Part shown: piece by piece, positions 16,519 through 27,302 of the stretch | Layout: each line of letters opens with the position of its first letter | Numbering within the stretch: the stretch's first letter is position 1 | Assembly (NCBI GenBank): GCA_023398165.1 | Contig: JAEWSQ010000017.1 | Location: 5,225-69,224 of the forward strand | Direction of reading: 5' to 3' | Source: Spirochaetota bacterium | GTDB lineage: Bacteria > Spirochaetota > Spirochaetia > Treponematales > Treponemataceae | DNA length: 64,000 nucleotides | Translations under genes and position numbers: made by a program | Notes under the pieces: generated by a model | Seen by the model: the letters and a program-made list of their open reading frames with translations, nothing else | What the model was told of the DNA's origin: nothing | Database searches by the model: none

Positions 16519-18367
16519 CGGAACGAATCTTAATATAAAAAATACTCAGAAAAATAAATTCGGGTTTGTATTTTTTGTAATTATGCTTGTAATTTTGGTG
16601 TTTTATCTTTTATTCGAAAAAAACTCCAAAAATTATATAGATATAACATATTCTTCATTTATTACGGCAGTTGAACAAAATCAGGTAACAGAGGTTGTTG
16701 TTCTTGACCGTTCAGAAATAAGGGGAATGCTTCGTCTTTCCAACGGAGATCTTTCCTATTTTAAAACGGTCATTCCGTATGATGATTCTGCATTAATGCC
16801 TCTTCTTAGTGAAAAAAGTATTCCTGTTTCCGGTGCCGTCTCTTCTCCAGGCTTTTTAAGCATTATAGTTTCACTGTTGCCGTGGCTTTTAACCTTTTTC
16901 TTTATCCTGTTTATTTTCAGGCAGAATGCTATGCAGAATTCCAGAGGAATGCAGTTTGGTAAAAGCAAGGCGAGGCTGTACGAGAACTCAAAGAAAAAAT
17001 TAACGTTTGCCGATGTTGCCGGGCAGGAGGAAGCAAAAGCAGAGCTTGCTGAAATTGTCGAGTTTCTTAAAAATCCCCAGAAGTTTTTGTCTATGGGTGC
17101 AAAAATACCGCGCGGAGTTCTTCTCGTTGGAAGTCCGGGAACCGGTAAAACACTTCTTGCCCGTGCGGTGGCAGGGGAAGCGAATGTTTCCTTTCTTCAC
17201 ATTTCCGGAAGCGATTTTGTCGAGATGTTTGTAGGTGTCGGCGCCAGCCGCGTACGCGACCTTTTTGAACAGGGAAGAAAGATTGCTCCCAGTATTATTT
17301 TTATAGATGAGCTTGATGCTGTCGGAAGAGCCCGCGGTGCCGGTTTAGGCGGAGGACATGATGAAAGGGAACAGACTTTGAATCAGATGCTCGTTGAAAT
17401 GGACGGTTTTGAGAGTAAAGAAGGAGTTATTGTTCTTGCTGCGACAAACAGACCTGATGTCCTGGATCCTGCGCTGCTGCGTCCCGGCCGGTTTGACCGT
17501 CAGGTTCATGTATCGCTTCCGGACATTAAGGAACGTGAAGCCATATTAAAGGTACATGCAAAAAAAATAAAGCTTTCCCCCGGTGTGGATCTTTCACGGT
17601 ATGCCCGCGCTACTCCCGGTATGAGCGGTGCGGATCTTGCAAATATGATTAACGAGGCAGCCTTGTATGCCGCCCGGAAGTCAATATCAGAAGTTACGGA
17701 TGTTGAATTCGAAGAGGCCAGGGATAAAATTCTCATGGGGCTGGCTAGAAAATCCATGATTCTTCCGGAAAAAGAAAGGATTATGACAGCGTATCACGAA
17801 GCAGGGCATGCGCTGCCGTATTACTTCCTGAAAAATACCCATCCTCTTCATAAGGTTACCATTATTCCCCGGGGAAGAGCTCTTGGTCTTACAATCGGTA
17901 TTCCTAAAGAAGATTCATATGCTCATACTAAAAGCTGGATTATGGATCAGCTTACAATTCTCTTCGGCGGATGGGCAGCGGAAATGGTCGTATACGGTGA
18001 AACGACGACCGGTACTCAAAATGATATTCAAAGAGCCACAGATTTAGCACATAAGATGGTGTGCGAATGGGGTATGTCAGAGGAAATTGGCCCTGTCGCG
18101 TATGGACAGGACGAAGAACCGATTTTTATGGGTAAGGAAATAGCACGCCATAAAGGCTACTCGGAGTATACGGCCCATCAAATAGACACTGCTGTAAAGA
18201 ATATTTTGGAGAAAGCTAAAAACACTGCACTTTCTATTCTGACAAAACAAAAAGATTTACTTGAAAAACTTTCAAACGCTCTTATTGAGCACGAAACCCT
18301 GACCGATTCTGATATAAGGACGCTTCTCGATATTCCTGAGACGGCATCAGATATTTCCAGTTTATAA
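16508..18367 (+). CDS. ftsH: ATP-dependent zinc metalloprotease FtsH
   Basis: The 619-residue product has two membrane helices (about 19-38 and 117-136) around a periplasmic domain, an AAA module with Walker A GSPGTGKT, Walker [12 protein letters not shown] and the second region of homology ([19 protein letters not shown]), and the zinc protease motif HEAGH. It degrades membrane and regulatory proteins. The Walker A has Ser where most FtsH have Pro (GPPGTGKT), a mild change. It is translationally linked to tilS upstream; AAGGAA is the Shine-Dalgarno. Confidence 0.97.
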   Translation: MSSNGTNLNIKNTQKNKFGFVFFVIMLVILVFYLLFEKNSKNYIDITYSSFITAVEQNQVTEVVVLDRSEIRGMLRLSNGDLSYFKTVIPYDDSALMPLLSEKSIPVSGAVSSPGFLSIIVSLLPWLLTFFFILFIFRQNAMQNSRGMQFGKSKARLYENSKKKLTFADVAGQEEAKAELAEIVEFLKNPQKFLSMGAKIPRGVLLVGSPGTGKTLLARAVAGEANVSFLHISGSDFVEMFVGVGASRVRDLFEQGRKIAPSIIFIDELDAVGRARGAGLGGGHDEREQTLNQMLVEMDGFESKEGVIVLAATNRPDVLDPALLRPGRFDRQVHVSLPDIKEREAILKVHAKKIKLSPGVDLSRYARATPGMSGADLANMINEAALYAARKSISEVTDVEFEEARDKILMGLARKSMILPEKERIMTAYHEAGHALPYYFLKNTHPLHKVTIIPRGRALGLTIGIPKEDSYAHTKSWIMDQLTILFGGWAAEMVVYGETTTGTQNDIQRATDLAHKMVCEWGMSEEIGPVAYGQDEEPIFMGKEIARHKGYSEYTAHQIDTAVKNILEKAKNTALSILTKQKDLLEKLSNALIEHETLTDSDIRTLLDIPETASDISSL

Positions 18368-18378
18368 AAGAGGTTAGA

Positions 18379-20451
18379 ATGGCGCAAAGAATACAGAGAA
18401 AAAATGCAGTTGCAGTACCGCTTTTGTGCTTTATGCTTGTTCTTGTGTGCCTCCCTTTGACATCTCAGAGTTCACCTCCTTCATATTTTCAGCTTGCTAA
18501 TTACAGAACGGCTCAAAGGTGTCTTGAAATGGCACGGGATGCTGTTATCGGTCTTGATTATAAGCAGGCATATGACTGTGTTATTACTGGTCTTTCTTAC
18601 GACGACTCCATTCCGGATTTGTGGTATTTAAAGGCTCTTCTCCTTTCCGTGAATACTGAATCGTTCTACGAAGTAAAAAAAGATGCCGAGACGGCTTTGC
18701 AGAAGACGCAATGGCTTTATTATACCAAAGAAGCCGCCCGGCTTCTTCTATCTCAGATGTATGTAAAAACTCATGAAGCCCAAAAGGCTCTTGATGTCTT
18801 AAATGCGAAGCCTCTGCTTATTACAAGCGATGCTGAATATGTACGGGCTGAAGCGTATTACAAACTTGATCAGAGACAAAAAGCCAGGGAAGCAGTTTCA
18901 AATGCACGCAGATCGTATCCTGAGGATTCAAGATTTCCTCTGTTGTTTTTCACCTATGAGCGGTTCACATCCGGCGGTTCTGATGCATACTATAACGATC
19001 TTCTGCAAAAATTATTGGATATGGTTCCCACATGGAAAGATGATGAGCGTGATATTTTATTATTTGCCTCTTATTTTCTTTCAGGAGAACAAAAAGAACG
19101 GTATTTAAAAGAATATAGAATATCTGAGAAAAAGAATCCCCTGTATATTGCCGCTTTTTTGGAAAACGGACTGCTGTCAGAACAGGAAGCGGTTGATGCA
19201 CTGTTTTCTTTTGCATCAGACACTATTGACGGAGCCGTCTTCTTTGAAGTTCTCTCATTACTCAAGTCGGATGAAGCCTTGCTTTCTGCCGCTCAGAACC
19301 TGGAGTCATTTTCAGGTACTCTCGAATTTGATAAAACAGGCGACGGGGAATTTGATTTCTATGTTTCATACGCATACGGCAGACCTTCATTCGTTGCGTA
19401 TGATGAAAATACAGACGGACTTTTAAACTGGACTTCGGAGCTTGATTACGGTGTTCCGGTTAAGATTACATGCAATGATGCGCATTATGAATTATATTAC
19501 AGCAGATACCCGTTCGTATCATCTGCTGTAAATACAGATACTGCCATGGAAATAAATCTAATTGATGGAAGCGTGGACTGGATGCCGTTCAGTATGGAAC
19601 AAATACCGCTGGTGAATAATCTTGTTTTTTATCTTCCTTCTCTGGAGAAGCCTGTGGATTTTATTCCGCTTCCTCTTTTACTGCAAAATGCAAGCGGGAT
19701 TGTTGTATACGGCGGGAAAGACTCTGATATACAAATACGCTTTTCTCTGTATGAATCTTTGCCGAAAACAGCTGTGTATACAAAAGATGGAAAACCTTTT
19801 GCTTACGGTTTTTTTGAAAACGGGCAGCTTCTTTTCAGAAACGTTGACAACGACAGAAACGGTTCATATGAGTTATCCGAGATGTATGATTTCAACCCGG
19901 AAGCCGGCCGTCTATACTTGAATGAAACACAATCTAAAGCGATGTATAAAGAATTATTCGGCAGTCTTGAGGCTAATGAAGGGTTATATGTTACAAAGAT
20001 CATTGCCGACACTAATGAGAATTCACTGACGGACTTTATGGAGGAATACCGTGCAGACGGATCAAAGATGACTGCATGGGACAGCGATGAAGACGGAAAC
20101 TGGGATTTGTTTTATGAAAAATCGGTCAGCAAAGAAGCCGGTTTGGAAGAAAAAATATCTTTTTATCATTTTAATAATAAAGATCTTGTAGTAATACGTT
20201 TTGTAAACAAGGAACCTCTAGAGCTTGTTATAGGGAATCAAAAGACCCTAATAACAAAGCAGGAGGGTCTTCCTTTCTACTGGATCGGTTCTGTACCCGA
20301 CTCTTCTTATGCAGCAGCATCGTATGCCGCGCTTCAGGAGAGCGGCTGCCAGGGTTTACGTTTACTGATTAAACCGGATGCTGCAAAAGATGCGTATGTT
20401 CTGGCTATAAAAATTGACGATTTCTATTTTGGAGAATTCATTAATGAATAA
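18379..20451 (+). CDS. Secreted TPR protein with EF-hand-like loops
   Basis: The 690-residue product has a signal peptide (about 1-34) and TPR-like helices to about residue 200. The second half has at least five acidic loops of the EF-hand/thrombospondin-3 kind: near residues 317 (DKTGDGEFD), 341 (DENTDGLLN), 489 (DNDRNGSYE), 543 (DTNENSLTD) and 567 (DSDEDGNWD). These suggest calcium binding outside the cytoplasm. No enzyme motif is seen. It starts 11 bases after ftsH and overlaps the HtrA lipoprotein gene by eight bases, so a joint role in envelope quality control is a fair guess. Confidence 0.75.
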   Translation: MAQRIQRKNAVAVPLLCFMLVLVCLPLTSQSSPPSYFQLANYRTAQRCLEMARDAVIGLDYKQAYDCVITGLSYDDSIPDLWYLKALLLSVNTESFYEVKKDAETALQKTQWLYYTKEAARLLLSQMYVKTHEAQKALDVLNAKPLLITSDAEYVRAEAYYKLDQRQKAREAVSNARRSYPEDSRFPLLFFTYERFTSGGSDAYYNDLLQKLLDMVPTWKDDERDILLFASYFLSGEQKERYLKEYRISEKKNPLYIAAFLENGLLSEQEAVDALFSFASDTIDGAVFFEVLSLLKSDEALLSAAQNLESFSGTLEFDKTGDGEFDFYVSYAYGRPSFVAYDENTDGLLNWTSELDYGVPVKITCNDAHYELYYSRYPFVSSAVNTDTAMEINLIDGSVDWMPFSMEQIPLVNNLVFYLPSLEKPVDFIPLPLLLQNASGIVVYGGKDSDIQIRFSLYESLPKTAVYTKDGKPFAYGFFENGQLLFRNVDNDRNGSYELSEMYDFNPEAGRLYLNETQSKAMYKELFGSLEANEGLYVTKIIADTNENSLTDFMEEYRADGSKMTAWDSDEDGNWDLFYEKSVSKEAGLEEKISFYHFNNKDLVVIRFVNKEPLELVIGNQKTLITKQEGLPFYWIGSVPDSSYAAASYAALQESGCQGLRLLIKPDAAKDAYVLAIKIDDFYFGEFINE

Positions 20452-22081
20452 AATACTAAGTATACTTCTTTGCGCTTTATTATTTTATTCCTGTACATCG
20501 GATGCTGCAAAGGAATTTACTCCTCTAAACTATACGGAACTGGATGTAAGAAATACAGAAATTGAAGATATTAAAAAGAGCATCGTTGAAGAGCCTGTTA
20601 AATCATTATGGCGTTCTTATTTATTAGTCAGTACAAAAAATGATTTTCAGGATGAAAGCAGTCCTGTTTTTTATGCCTGTGAAACAGCAGTTTTAAAATT
20701 GCTGCAGGAAAGTATAGCAGAAAAAGATATGGTTAACGCTTCCCGGTACTACTTGTCCCTGCATTCGGTATTTTCAAAAGAATGTGAGCGGTATGCATCC
20801 GTCTTTACGGCATCAGATGATGAATCCGGGGAAAAGGAAACAGATCCTGCCTCTGATTCGGGGACAGAAAAAAAAGTAACAGATTATCTGTCGGGAACGG
20901 TAACAGTCTGGGTTGACAGAGGAATTAAAGTCGAGAAGGGAACAGGCTATGCCGACCGCGTGATTGGATCAGGATTTTTTATTGACGGCTCGGGGCATTT
21001 TGTTACCAATTATCATGTCATTGAAAGCGAAGTCGATACATCATATGAAGGATATTCCCGGGTCTATGTAAAACTATATAATAATACTTCCTCCCGTATT
21101 CCGGCCAAAGTAATCGGCTACGATAAAGCGTTGGATTTAGCTCTATTAAAAACGGAGGTAAATCCTCCCTATATTTTCTCCTTGGGCTCTTCATCAGATC
21201 TGGAAATTGGTGACAGTATTTATGCAATCGGCTCGCCTCTGGGGCTTGAAAATACTATTACTTCAGGAATAGTGTCTGCCAAAGATAGAAAGCTGTTTTC
21301 AATTGCCCCTGTTATGCAGATTGATGCCGCAGTAAATTCGGGCAACTCTGGCGGTCCAATAATAGATAAAAACGGCAACGTTAAGGCTATTGTGTTTGCC
21401 GGTATTATGGAGTATCAGGGTTTGAATTTTGCGATCCCTGTAGAGTATTTAAAATCCGTTTTGAATCCGCTTTTAAAAGGCAAGGTAGAGCATTCATGGA
21501 CCGGTTTCTACGGCATAACTAAAAAAAAGTATCCTTCTTCGATTACGGGGGAGGGTGTTGAAGTCATGTACGTTATGGCAGGAAGTTCTGCTCAGAAGTC
21601 ATTACTTTCTGCAGGCGACGTAATTACGCATGTCAACGGAAAAATGGTGGGCAGCGTGGAAGCTTTACAGATTGAACTTATATCAGTACCGCAGGATACA
21701 ATAATTCAGTATTCCGGATATACCTCAAGCGGAGATACTTTTACAAGAGCCGTGTACACCGAATTGAGACCTGAAAACCCATTATATGAAGTCTATAAGA
21801 GGGAACCCGTAGCACGGTCTTTCCTTCCTATATTTGGTATGAGTTTGACTCCTTCATCAACGGTTAACAAAAATGTATATTCAATTGATTCTGTAATACA
21901 GGGAAGTACCGCGGATGAAAACGGATTTTCCAGGCAGGATCCTGTTGAGATTAAGAAAGTTAAACTGATGGAAAAAAACACGGTGCTTTATGCAGAACTG
22001 TATACACGAAAACGAAAAAATGCTTTTTTTGAAGTAAATATTGCAGTTGCAGCTGCTCTGGACAGTCCCTTCATTTTTTAA
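20444..22081 (+). CDS. HtrA/DegP-like serine protease, lipoprotein
   Basis: The 545-residue product carries a lipoprotein signal (about residues 1-17, FYSC with acylated Cys17) and a trypsin-like protease domain with the triad His191 (TNYHVIES), Asp231 (LDLALLK) and Ser302 (NSGNSGGP). One PDZ-like domain follows (about 375-450). It should degrade or hold misfolded proteins at a membrane face of the periplasm. The start at 20444 is picked because it gives the signal peptide and has GGAG upstream. A C-terminal region of about 70 residues is unassigned. Confidence 0.88.
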   Translation: MNKILSILLCALLFYSCTSDAAKEFTPLNYTELDVRNTEIEDIKKSIVEEPVKSLWRSYLLVSTKNDFQDESSPVFYACETAVLKLLQESIAEKDMVNASRYYLSLHSVFSKECERYASVFTASDDESGEKETDPASDSGTEKKVTDYLSGTVTVWVDRGIKVEKGTGYADRVIGSGFFIDGSGHFVTNYHVIESEVDTSYEGYSRVYVKLYNNTSSRIPAKVIGYDKALDLALLKTEVNPPYIFSLGSSSDLEIGDSIYAIGSPLGLENTITSGIVSAKDRKLFSIAPVMQIDAAVNSGNSGGPIIDKNGNVKAIVFAGIMEYQGLNFAIPVEYLKSVLNPLLKGKVEHSWTGFYGITKKKYPSSITGEGVEVMYVMAGSSAQKSLLSAGDVITHVNGKMVGSVEALQIELISVPQDTIIQYSGYTSSGDTFTRAVYTELRPENPLYEVYKREPVARSFLPIFGMSLTPSSTVNKNVYSIDSVIQGSTADENGFSRQDPVEIKKVKLMEKNTVLYAELYTRKRKNAFFEVNIAVAAALDSPFIF

Positions 22082-22087
22082 TATACT
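22059..22087 (+). promoter_or_regulatory. Promoter of lepA with start point at the ATG
   Basis: TGGACA (22059-22064), a 17-base spacer and TATACT (22082-22087), six bases before the ATG at 22094. There is no Shine-Dalgarno sequence. A leaderless mRNA is inferred. Confidence 0.6.
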
Positions 22088-22093
22088 TCACCA

Positions 22094-23899
22094 ATGATTG
22101 ATATTTCCCGTAAAAGAAATTTTTGTATTGTTGCCCATATAGATCACGGCAAATCAACACTGGCAGACAGACTTATTCAAAAAGCAAAAATTGTTGAAGA
22201 CCGTAATTTTCAAAATCAGATGCTTGATAATATGGATATTGAAAGAGAACGCGGTATTACCATTAAGAGTCAGGCGGTAACCATTCCATATACAGCGAAT
22301 AATGGTATTGAATATGAACTAAACTTTGTTGATACACCGGGACATGTTGATTTTTCCTATGAGGTTTCACGCGCAATTGCTTCCTGCGAGGGAGCTTTGC
22401 TGCTTGTAGATGCCGCGCAGGGCGTGGAATCACAAACTCTTTCTAATATGTATCTTGCGCTCGAACAAAATTTAGAAATCCTTCCGGTCATAAATAAAAT
22501 AGATCTTCCCGCAGCGGATATTCCCGGTGTTAAGCATCAGATCGATCACGATTTGGGATTGGACAGCGATACCGCAGTGTTAGTCTCTGCCAAAACGGGT
22601 AAAGGCGTTGATGATCTTTTTGAAGCTATAGTTGCAAGAATTCCGCCTCCTCCTGAAGACAAAAGCGGAAAAACCAAGGCTCTCATTTTCGACTGCCATT
22701 ATGATCCCTACCGCGGAGTAGTAGTGCACCTGCGTATGTTCGGAGGGTCTATAAAGCAGGGGCAGTCTGTACGCTTTATGAGCAGCGGAACTGACTACAA
22801 GGTGGAAGAATGCGGTATATTCAGATTAAAACTGCATGATACAGGGCTTCTTACTTCAGGCGATGTTGGATACATAATTGCAGGTGTTAAAACAGTGTCT
22901 GATGTTAACGTGGGCGATACCGTAACTCTCTCTGAAGACCCTGTTGAAAAACCTCTTGCAGGATTTAAAGAAGTTAAACCTGTAGTCTATTCATCAATTT
23001 ATCCTGTAGATTCAAATGATTATGAAGAACTCCGCGACAGCATGGAGAAGTTAAAATTAAATGATGCAAGCTTAATTTACGATAAGGATTCTTCTCTTGC
23101 TCTCGGTCACGGTTTCAGATGCGGTTTTTTAGGACTGCTGCATCTTGAAGTTGTGCAGGAAAGACTTGAACGTGATTTTGATCAGTCAGTCATTTTCACT
23201 GCACCTTCTGTCCGTTACCACATTACCCTGTCAAACGGGGAAGAAAAATATATTGATAACCCTGCAGATTATCCCGAACAGTCAAAAATTGTAAGCGCAA
23301 GAGAACCATATATTAAAGCTTCGATCATTACGCCCGCAACATATTTAGGAAGCATAATGGCTCTCTGTACTGAAAAAAGGGGAACTCAAACGAATATGCA
23401 GTATCTCGATGAAAAACGCGTTGAAATTATTTATGAGATGCCTCTTGCAGAAGTTCTGTTTGATTTTTATGACCGGCTTAAAAGCTACAGTAGAGGGTAT
23501 GCATCTTTTGATTACGAAGTTATTTCGTATCAGGATACGGATCTCGTTAAAATTGATATTCTCATTAACGGAAAAAGTGTAGATGCTTTGGCTCAGCTTT
23601 CGTTTAAAGGCAATGCGTATGATAAAGCGCGCAACGTCTGTGCACAGCTGAGGGAGGAAATCACGAGGCAGCAGTTTAAAATTGCAATACAGGGGGCTAT
23701 CGGCAGTCAGATTATTGCTAGGGAAACAGTTAATCCTCTGCGAAAAGATGTGCTGGCAAAATGCTACGGCGGCGATATAACAAGAAAGAGAAAGCTGCTT
23801 GAAAAACAGAAAGAGGGAAAGAAAAGGATGAAGATGGTGGGAGATGTTGAACTGCCCCAGTCGGCTTTCCTTGCGGTACTTAAAACAAAAGAAGAATAA
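22094..23899 (+). CDS. lepA: Elongation factor 4 (LepA)
   Basis: The 601-residue product is a translational GTPase with G1 AHIDHGKSTL, G2 RGITI, G3 DTPGH and G4 NKIDLP, and the LepA-specific C-terminal domain (YGGDITRKRKLLEKQKEGKKRMK). LepA acts on ribosomes during biogenesis or stalled elongation. It ends only three bases from the convergent DUF115 gene, leaving no room for a separate terminator. Confidence 0.97.
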   Translation: MIDISRKRNFCIVAHIDHGKSTLADRLIQKAKIVEDRNFQNQMLDNMDIERERGITIKSQAVTIPYTANNGIEYELNFVDTPGHVDFSYEVSRAIASCEGALLLVDAAQGVESQTLSNMYLALEQNLEILPVINKIDLPAADIPGVKHQIDHDLGLDSDTAVLVSAKTGKGVDDLFEAIVARIPPPPEDKSGKTKALIFDCHYDPYRGVVVHLRMFGGSIKQGQSVRFMSSGTDYKVEECGIFRLKLHDTGLLTSGDVGYIIAGVKTVSDVNVGDTVTLSEDPVEKPLAGFKEVKPVVYSSIYPVDSNDYEELRDSMEKLKLNDASLIYDKDSSLALGHGFRCGFLGLLHLEVVQERLERDFDQSVIFTAPSVRYHITLSNGEEKYIDNPADYPEQSKIVSAREPYIKASIITPATYLGSIMALCTEKRGTQTNMQYLDEKRVEIIYEMPLAEVLFDFYDRLKSYSRGYASFDYEVISYQDTDLVKIDILINGKSVDALAQLSFKGNAYDKARNVCAQLREEITRQQFKIAIQGAIGSQIIARETVNPLRKDVLAKCYGGDITRKRKLLEKQKEGKKRMKMVGDVELPQSAFLAVLKTKEE

Positions 23900-23902
23900 A
23901 AC

Positions 23903-25552
23903 TTATATAGAGCCGAGAGCGGAATTAATATCTTTTAAAAAGAAATCAATTTCCGCTCTTATTCTTTTTAAAAATCCTTCATTCATTTGCGGTTTTTTAT
24001 ATCCATCCGGAAAATGCATATAAAGATAATCATGTTCCAGCAATAAAGATAACAGCTCCTCTTTCCCTAAGCTGCCGTGTATTAGGCAGTGTTTAATATT
24101 TTCCAATCCTTGTTTTTCGCGGTTTAAAAAATTAGCAATATCAGTATCAATACTTTTGGGGATTGAAGTATAAAACTTTTCTTTCCTCGTGTTTTCATCT
24201 TCCCCAGGGAATAACGGTGCACATTCCTTCATGCAAATAGAATTTATATCATCGATTGCAATCCTCGTAATTTTTTGGAGAATGCTGACCGGTGAAAGAT
24301 TATAAAGATTTTTTTGCGTAGAAAACTGATCGTCAAAAAGAAGCGCATAATTTTTTAATGCAGGGTCAGTTATGAGGTGTGCAGTTTCAATAGAGCAATT
24401 TTCTGTACCTCTTGAGTAAAATCCGTATGAAGAACCCGCGGGCATGATACGGGTTGATGAAGAAAGGGACGTGCGGTGAGAAGGAGCGCTTCTGCAGTGG
24501 GTCTTACCGGGTTCATAGCAAAAATCAAGCCCGGATAAAAAAACGGGAGTACTTTTGTATCGAAGTGAAAGAGCCCGTGCCGCTGCCGCAAGCCCGACTG
24601 AACCGAGAGGGGGGAGAACTTCAATATTCAAACAATTTTTGAGTCTGTCTAAGAAGACCGATGTTTCGTACTCGGAAAGGAAAAAAGAAACCTGTCCTTT
24701 AAGAATAGACTGTATTCTTGGACGGGAGGTAATATCTGCATCCAGATGTATATGTGAATTAGCTGATCCAATAAAAGCCTTCAGGTTTGCTAACTGGCAT
24801 TCAACAGCAATAATCATGTCGGGAACGATGCCCTGTTCCAGTAAAGGATACACTGCGCTGTCTACACAGATTATGAAAAACCTTTTACTATATATTTTTA
24901 AAAACTTCAGCAGATCTTCAAGTGAAGCACCTGCTCCCAAAACAATAAAAGGCTTCTGTATGCATCCCTCTTTCAGCCGCACAGAGCCGCTGTATCCGCT
25001 CAGATTTTTAAAAATATTCCTTCCGTACATTCTGCCCATCCTAGTGATGGTAAGTCTATTCTTCCAGAAATTATCTATAAACAAATCTATGTATCTGGTA
25101 AGAGAATCCTTAAAAGGTGCAGGAATGGATGCAGAAGAAAGATTGACAGTTATGGAGCGTTTAGGAAAAAAAGCTTTCTCTTTTTTAACCGACGATGAAA
25201 GAAAATTTACTGCAAGAGATATTCCAGATGCATCAGGAGTAAGATATAAATATTTAAAACGGGGATTGTTTTCATACATAGAAAGATAGGGCAGTGAGAA
25301 ATCATGGAGATTCTTATCAGTTTCTATAGCGATAATAAAAGAATCGCCGTCAATTTTATCGAGAAGGGTTTGAATGCCGTATCCAAGAAGCGGGGAAAAA
25401 ATGAGAATAAGGCTGCCGGGAAGAATAGTAAGGGATGAAACAAGGCGGCTGCAGTTATCCAGCGGATTATATGCCGAGTAAAGGTGACGGCCCTTGTAAA
25501 AAACAGAAAAACCCTGCCTAGCAGGAACCAGACAAGGTTTTTCATCAGTCAT
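23903..25552 (-). CDS. DUF115/Maf-type motility-associated glycosyltransferase
   Basis: The 549-residue product is a member of the DUF115/MptE-like family that includes Maf flagellin glycosyltransferases. The key segments are FIVLGAGASLEDLL, IICVDSAVYPLL with GIVPDMIIAVECQ, and FLSGLDFCYEPGKTHC. Maf proteins transfer nonulosonic acids to flagellin in other bacteria; the sugar and target here are unknown. AAGGAT precedes the ATG. It starts 11 bases after the foldase gene, so the two are probably co-transcribed. Confidence 0.82.
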   Translation of the reverse strand: MTDEKPCLVPARQGFSVFYKGRHLYSAYNPLDNCSRLVSSLTILPGSLILIFSPLLGYGIQTLLDKIDGDSFIIAIETDKNLHDFSLPYLSMYENNPRFKYLYLTPDASGISLAVNFLSSSVKKEKAFFPKRSITVNLSSASIPAPFKDSLTRYIDLFIDNFWKNRLTITRMGRMYGRNIFKNLSGYSGSVRLKEGCIQKPFIVLGAGASLEDLLKFLKIYSKRFFIICVDSAVYPLLEQGIVPDMIIAVECQLANLKAFIGSANSHIHLDADITSRPRIQSILKGQVSFFLSEYETSVFLDRLKNCLNIEVLPPLGSVGLAAAARALSLRYKSTPVFLSGLDFCYEPGKTHCRSAPSHRTSLSSSTRIMPAGSSYGFYSRGTENCSIETAHLITDPALKNYALLFDDQFSTQKNLYNLSPVSILQKITRIAIDDINSICMKECAPLFPGEDENTRKEKFYTSIPKSIDTDIANFLNREKQGLENIKHCLIHGSLGKEELLSLLLEHDYLYMHFPDGYKKPQMNEGFLKRIRAEIDFFLKDINSALGSI

Positions 25553-25563
25553 ATCGGGTATCC

Positions 25564-27063
25564 TTACTCGATATTGATAAATTTATCAAAGTATACTGAT
25601 AATACGTTGTTTACAACTTTATCACTTTTTAAAAACGCATCATGGAACGACATCTGATCATATTCATTTACATAATAGGGATACACAAATGAGAAGTTAT
25701 CGAGATCAGTCTGGGTTACCTCTGTGGATTTTTTTGTCATTTGAATTACTAAAACGTTTTTCCCTAAAATAACCGGATCTGATATTTCATTTTCTTTAAG
25801 CGAGAATATTGTCTTTAAGAAATTTTCATTTTTTTCAGCACCGTTTAAAACCGGGTAATTGGATGACGGAACATACATTATCATGTCTTTGTTGTTATAG
25901 TTCAACGGGAAGGGTTCAACTGAAATCTTTTCCACATTGAACTGGGTGCATGCTGCATCAAATCCGTCGCGTGAAGCTGCAAGGGCAAAATCTTTTGCAA
26001 TATTGCTGAAGTACTCTTCGACGCGGCCGACTTCCTTATTTAAAAGGTATGAGTATGCTGCATCAACATAGGCTGTATTGGTAAAATCGGGAGAGGAGAG
26101 AGAAGCATTTGCCTTGAAGATTGAAAAGGTGTCTACTGTTTTGATGACCTTGCTTACAGTTCCGGCAGAAAGATTTTTGAGAACCTGAAGATCATCAGCA
26201 TTGGTTACGAGAGGTGTAATCTGATATTCATACGTGTATGACAAGATGCCGTCGTCGCCGCTGTATGCCTTTGTTGAATATGCGGTTACCGCATCTTCAA
26301 ATACTACTTCATTTTTATTAAGCTGCTTTAATAAGTCTTCCGCTTCTTTTTCGGTTTTAACTGTTATGATTGATAAATTATATTGATTAAAAAGATCGGG
26401 ATTTTGTTGACCGAATGCAGCCGCTTCTTCTTTAGGGTAGTTTAATGTTGAAAAGGAGGTACAGTCAAATGCACGTGTATTTGAGTTGAGGCTGGCCATA
26501 AAAGGTATTTCTTTTGATGACTGTCTGATTCCAAAAAGTGAACCGCTTGATGTACCGAAATAATCGTTAATGTATGTTTCGTAGTTAATGCTCTTAATAA
26601 CTGACTGCTTTATTTCAATTTTATTGCTGTCTGGAGTGTCCCTGAATATTTTTGAGGAATATTTTCCTTCCGAGTCATAAAAATAAGGAAGCATTTCACG
26701 GTTTATTTGAGAGTCTGGAGCAATAAAGCCTGCTTCATCAACTGCATCAAGGACTGCCATGTTTAAGACAGTGCTGGAAAAAGCATTGCTTAGAACGGTA
26801 TAAAAGTTGGAGCTGTTAACAGCCTGACCCGATTGTTTCATACTGTTTGTATAGTATTCAACCATCCGTGTAAAGTAAGAATCGGTTTCATACTTAATCG
26901 GTTCCCCGTCCCACTTTCCCATGATAATTTCTTCACTGCTGTAACTCTGTGTCAGAGCAGGAATTAATATAAAAGCAAGCGCTGACAATACTAAAATGCC
27001 GACAGAACCAATCGTATAAAACAGTTTTTTACGGGGTTTCTGTTCCTTCTTTTTATTTTCCAT
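25564..27063 (-). CDS. Membrane-anchored PpiD/SurA-like foldase
   Basis: The 499-residue product has a basic N-terminus, one membrane helix (about 14-37) and a large extracytoplasmic part. Residues about 40-160 look like the SurA/PpiD N-terminal chaperone helices, and about 225-320 like a parvulin domain (IITVKTEKEAEDLLKQL; GDDGIL; LKNLSAGTVSKVI). Such proteins help secreted and outer-membrane proteins to fold. Several parvulin catalytic positions are unclear by eye, so isomerase activity is uncertain. AAGGAAG precedes the ATG. Confidence 0.75.
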   Translation of the reverse strand: MENKKKEQKPRKKLFYTIGSVGILVLSALAFILIPALTQSYSSEEIIMGKWDGEPIKYETDSYFTRMVEYYTNSMKQSGQAVNSSNFYTVLSNAFSSTVLNMAVLDAVDEAGFIAPDSQINREMLPYFYDSEGKYSSKIFRDTPDSNKIEIKQSVIKSINYETYINDYFGTSSGSLFGIRQSSKEIPFMASLNSNTRAFDCTSFSTLNYPKEEAAAFGQQNPDLFNQYNLSIITVKTEKEAEDLLKQLNKNEVVFEDAVTAYSTKAYSGDDGILSYTYEYQITPLVTNADDLQVLKNLSAGTVSKVIKTVDTFSIFKANASLSSPDFTNTAYVDAAYSYLLNKEVGRVEEYFSNIAKDFALAASRDGFDAACTQFNVEKISVEPFPLNYNNKDMIMYVPSSNYPVLNGAEKNENFLKTIFSLKENEISDPVILGKNVLVIQMTKKSTEVTQTDLDNFSFVYPYYVNEYDQMSFHDAFLKSDKVVNNVLSVYFDKFINIE

Positions 27064-27183
27064 AAAACGTCTTCCTTATTGTAATATCAATAGTTGGTCA
27101 TCAATTTTATCATGGAGCAATACCTGTGTCAACGTATAACTTGATGTATGACACGAAAAACGGATGTTTTTTTCTACGGGCAC

Positions 27184-27212
27184 TTGACATTTTTTTACGT
27201 TTTTACTATAGT
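27184..27212 (+). promoter_or_regulatory. Promoter of tRNA-Asp
   Basis: TTGACA (27184-27189), a 17-base spacer and TATAGT (27207-27212) lie 12 bases before the mature tRNA 5' end. Confidence 0.75.
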
Positions 27213-27224
27213 TAGTTTCATCAC

Positions 27225-27299
27225 GGGGGCGTAGCGAAGCTGGTTTATCGCGTCGGCCTGTCAAGCCGAAGATCGCGGGTTCAAGCCCCGTCGCTCCCG
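27225..27299 (+). tRNA. tRNA-Asp (GUC)
   Basis: Acceptor GGGGGCG pairs with CGCTCCC (one G-T pair); the anticodon arm TCGGC-CTGTCAA-GCCGA gives anticodon GTC. The T arm is GCGGG-TTCAAGC-CCCGT. CCA is not encoded. Confidence 0.94.
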
Positions 27300-27302
27300 C
27301 TC

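Noticed and set aside
17143..17169. FtsH Walker A Ser for Pro as a loss of function
   Set aside because: The residue does not contact the phosphate directly, and all other FtsH motifs are intact.
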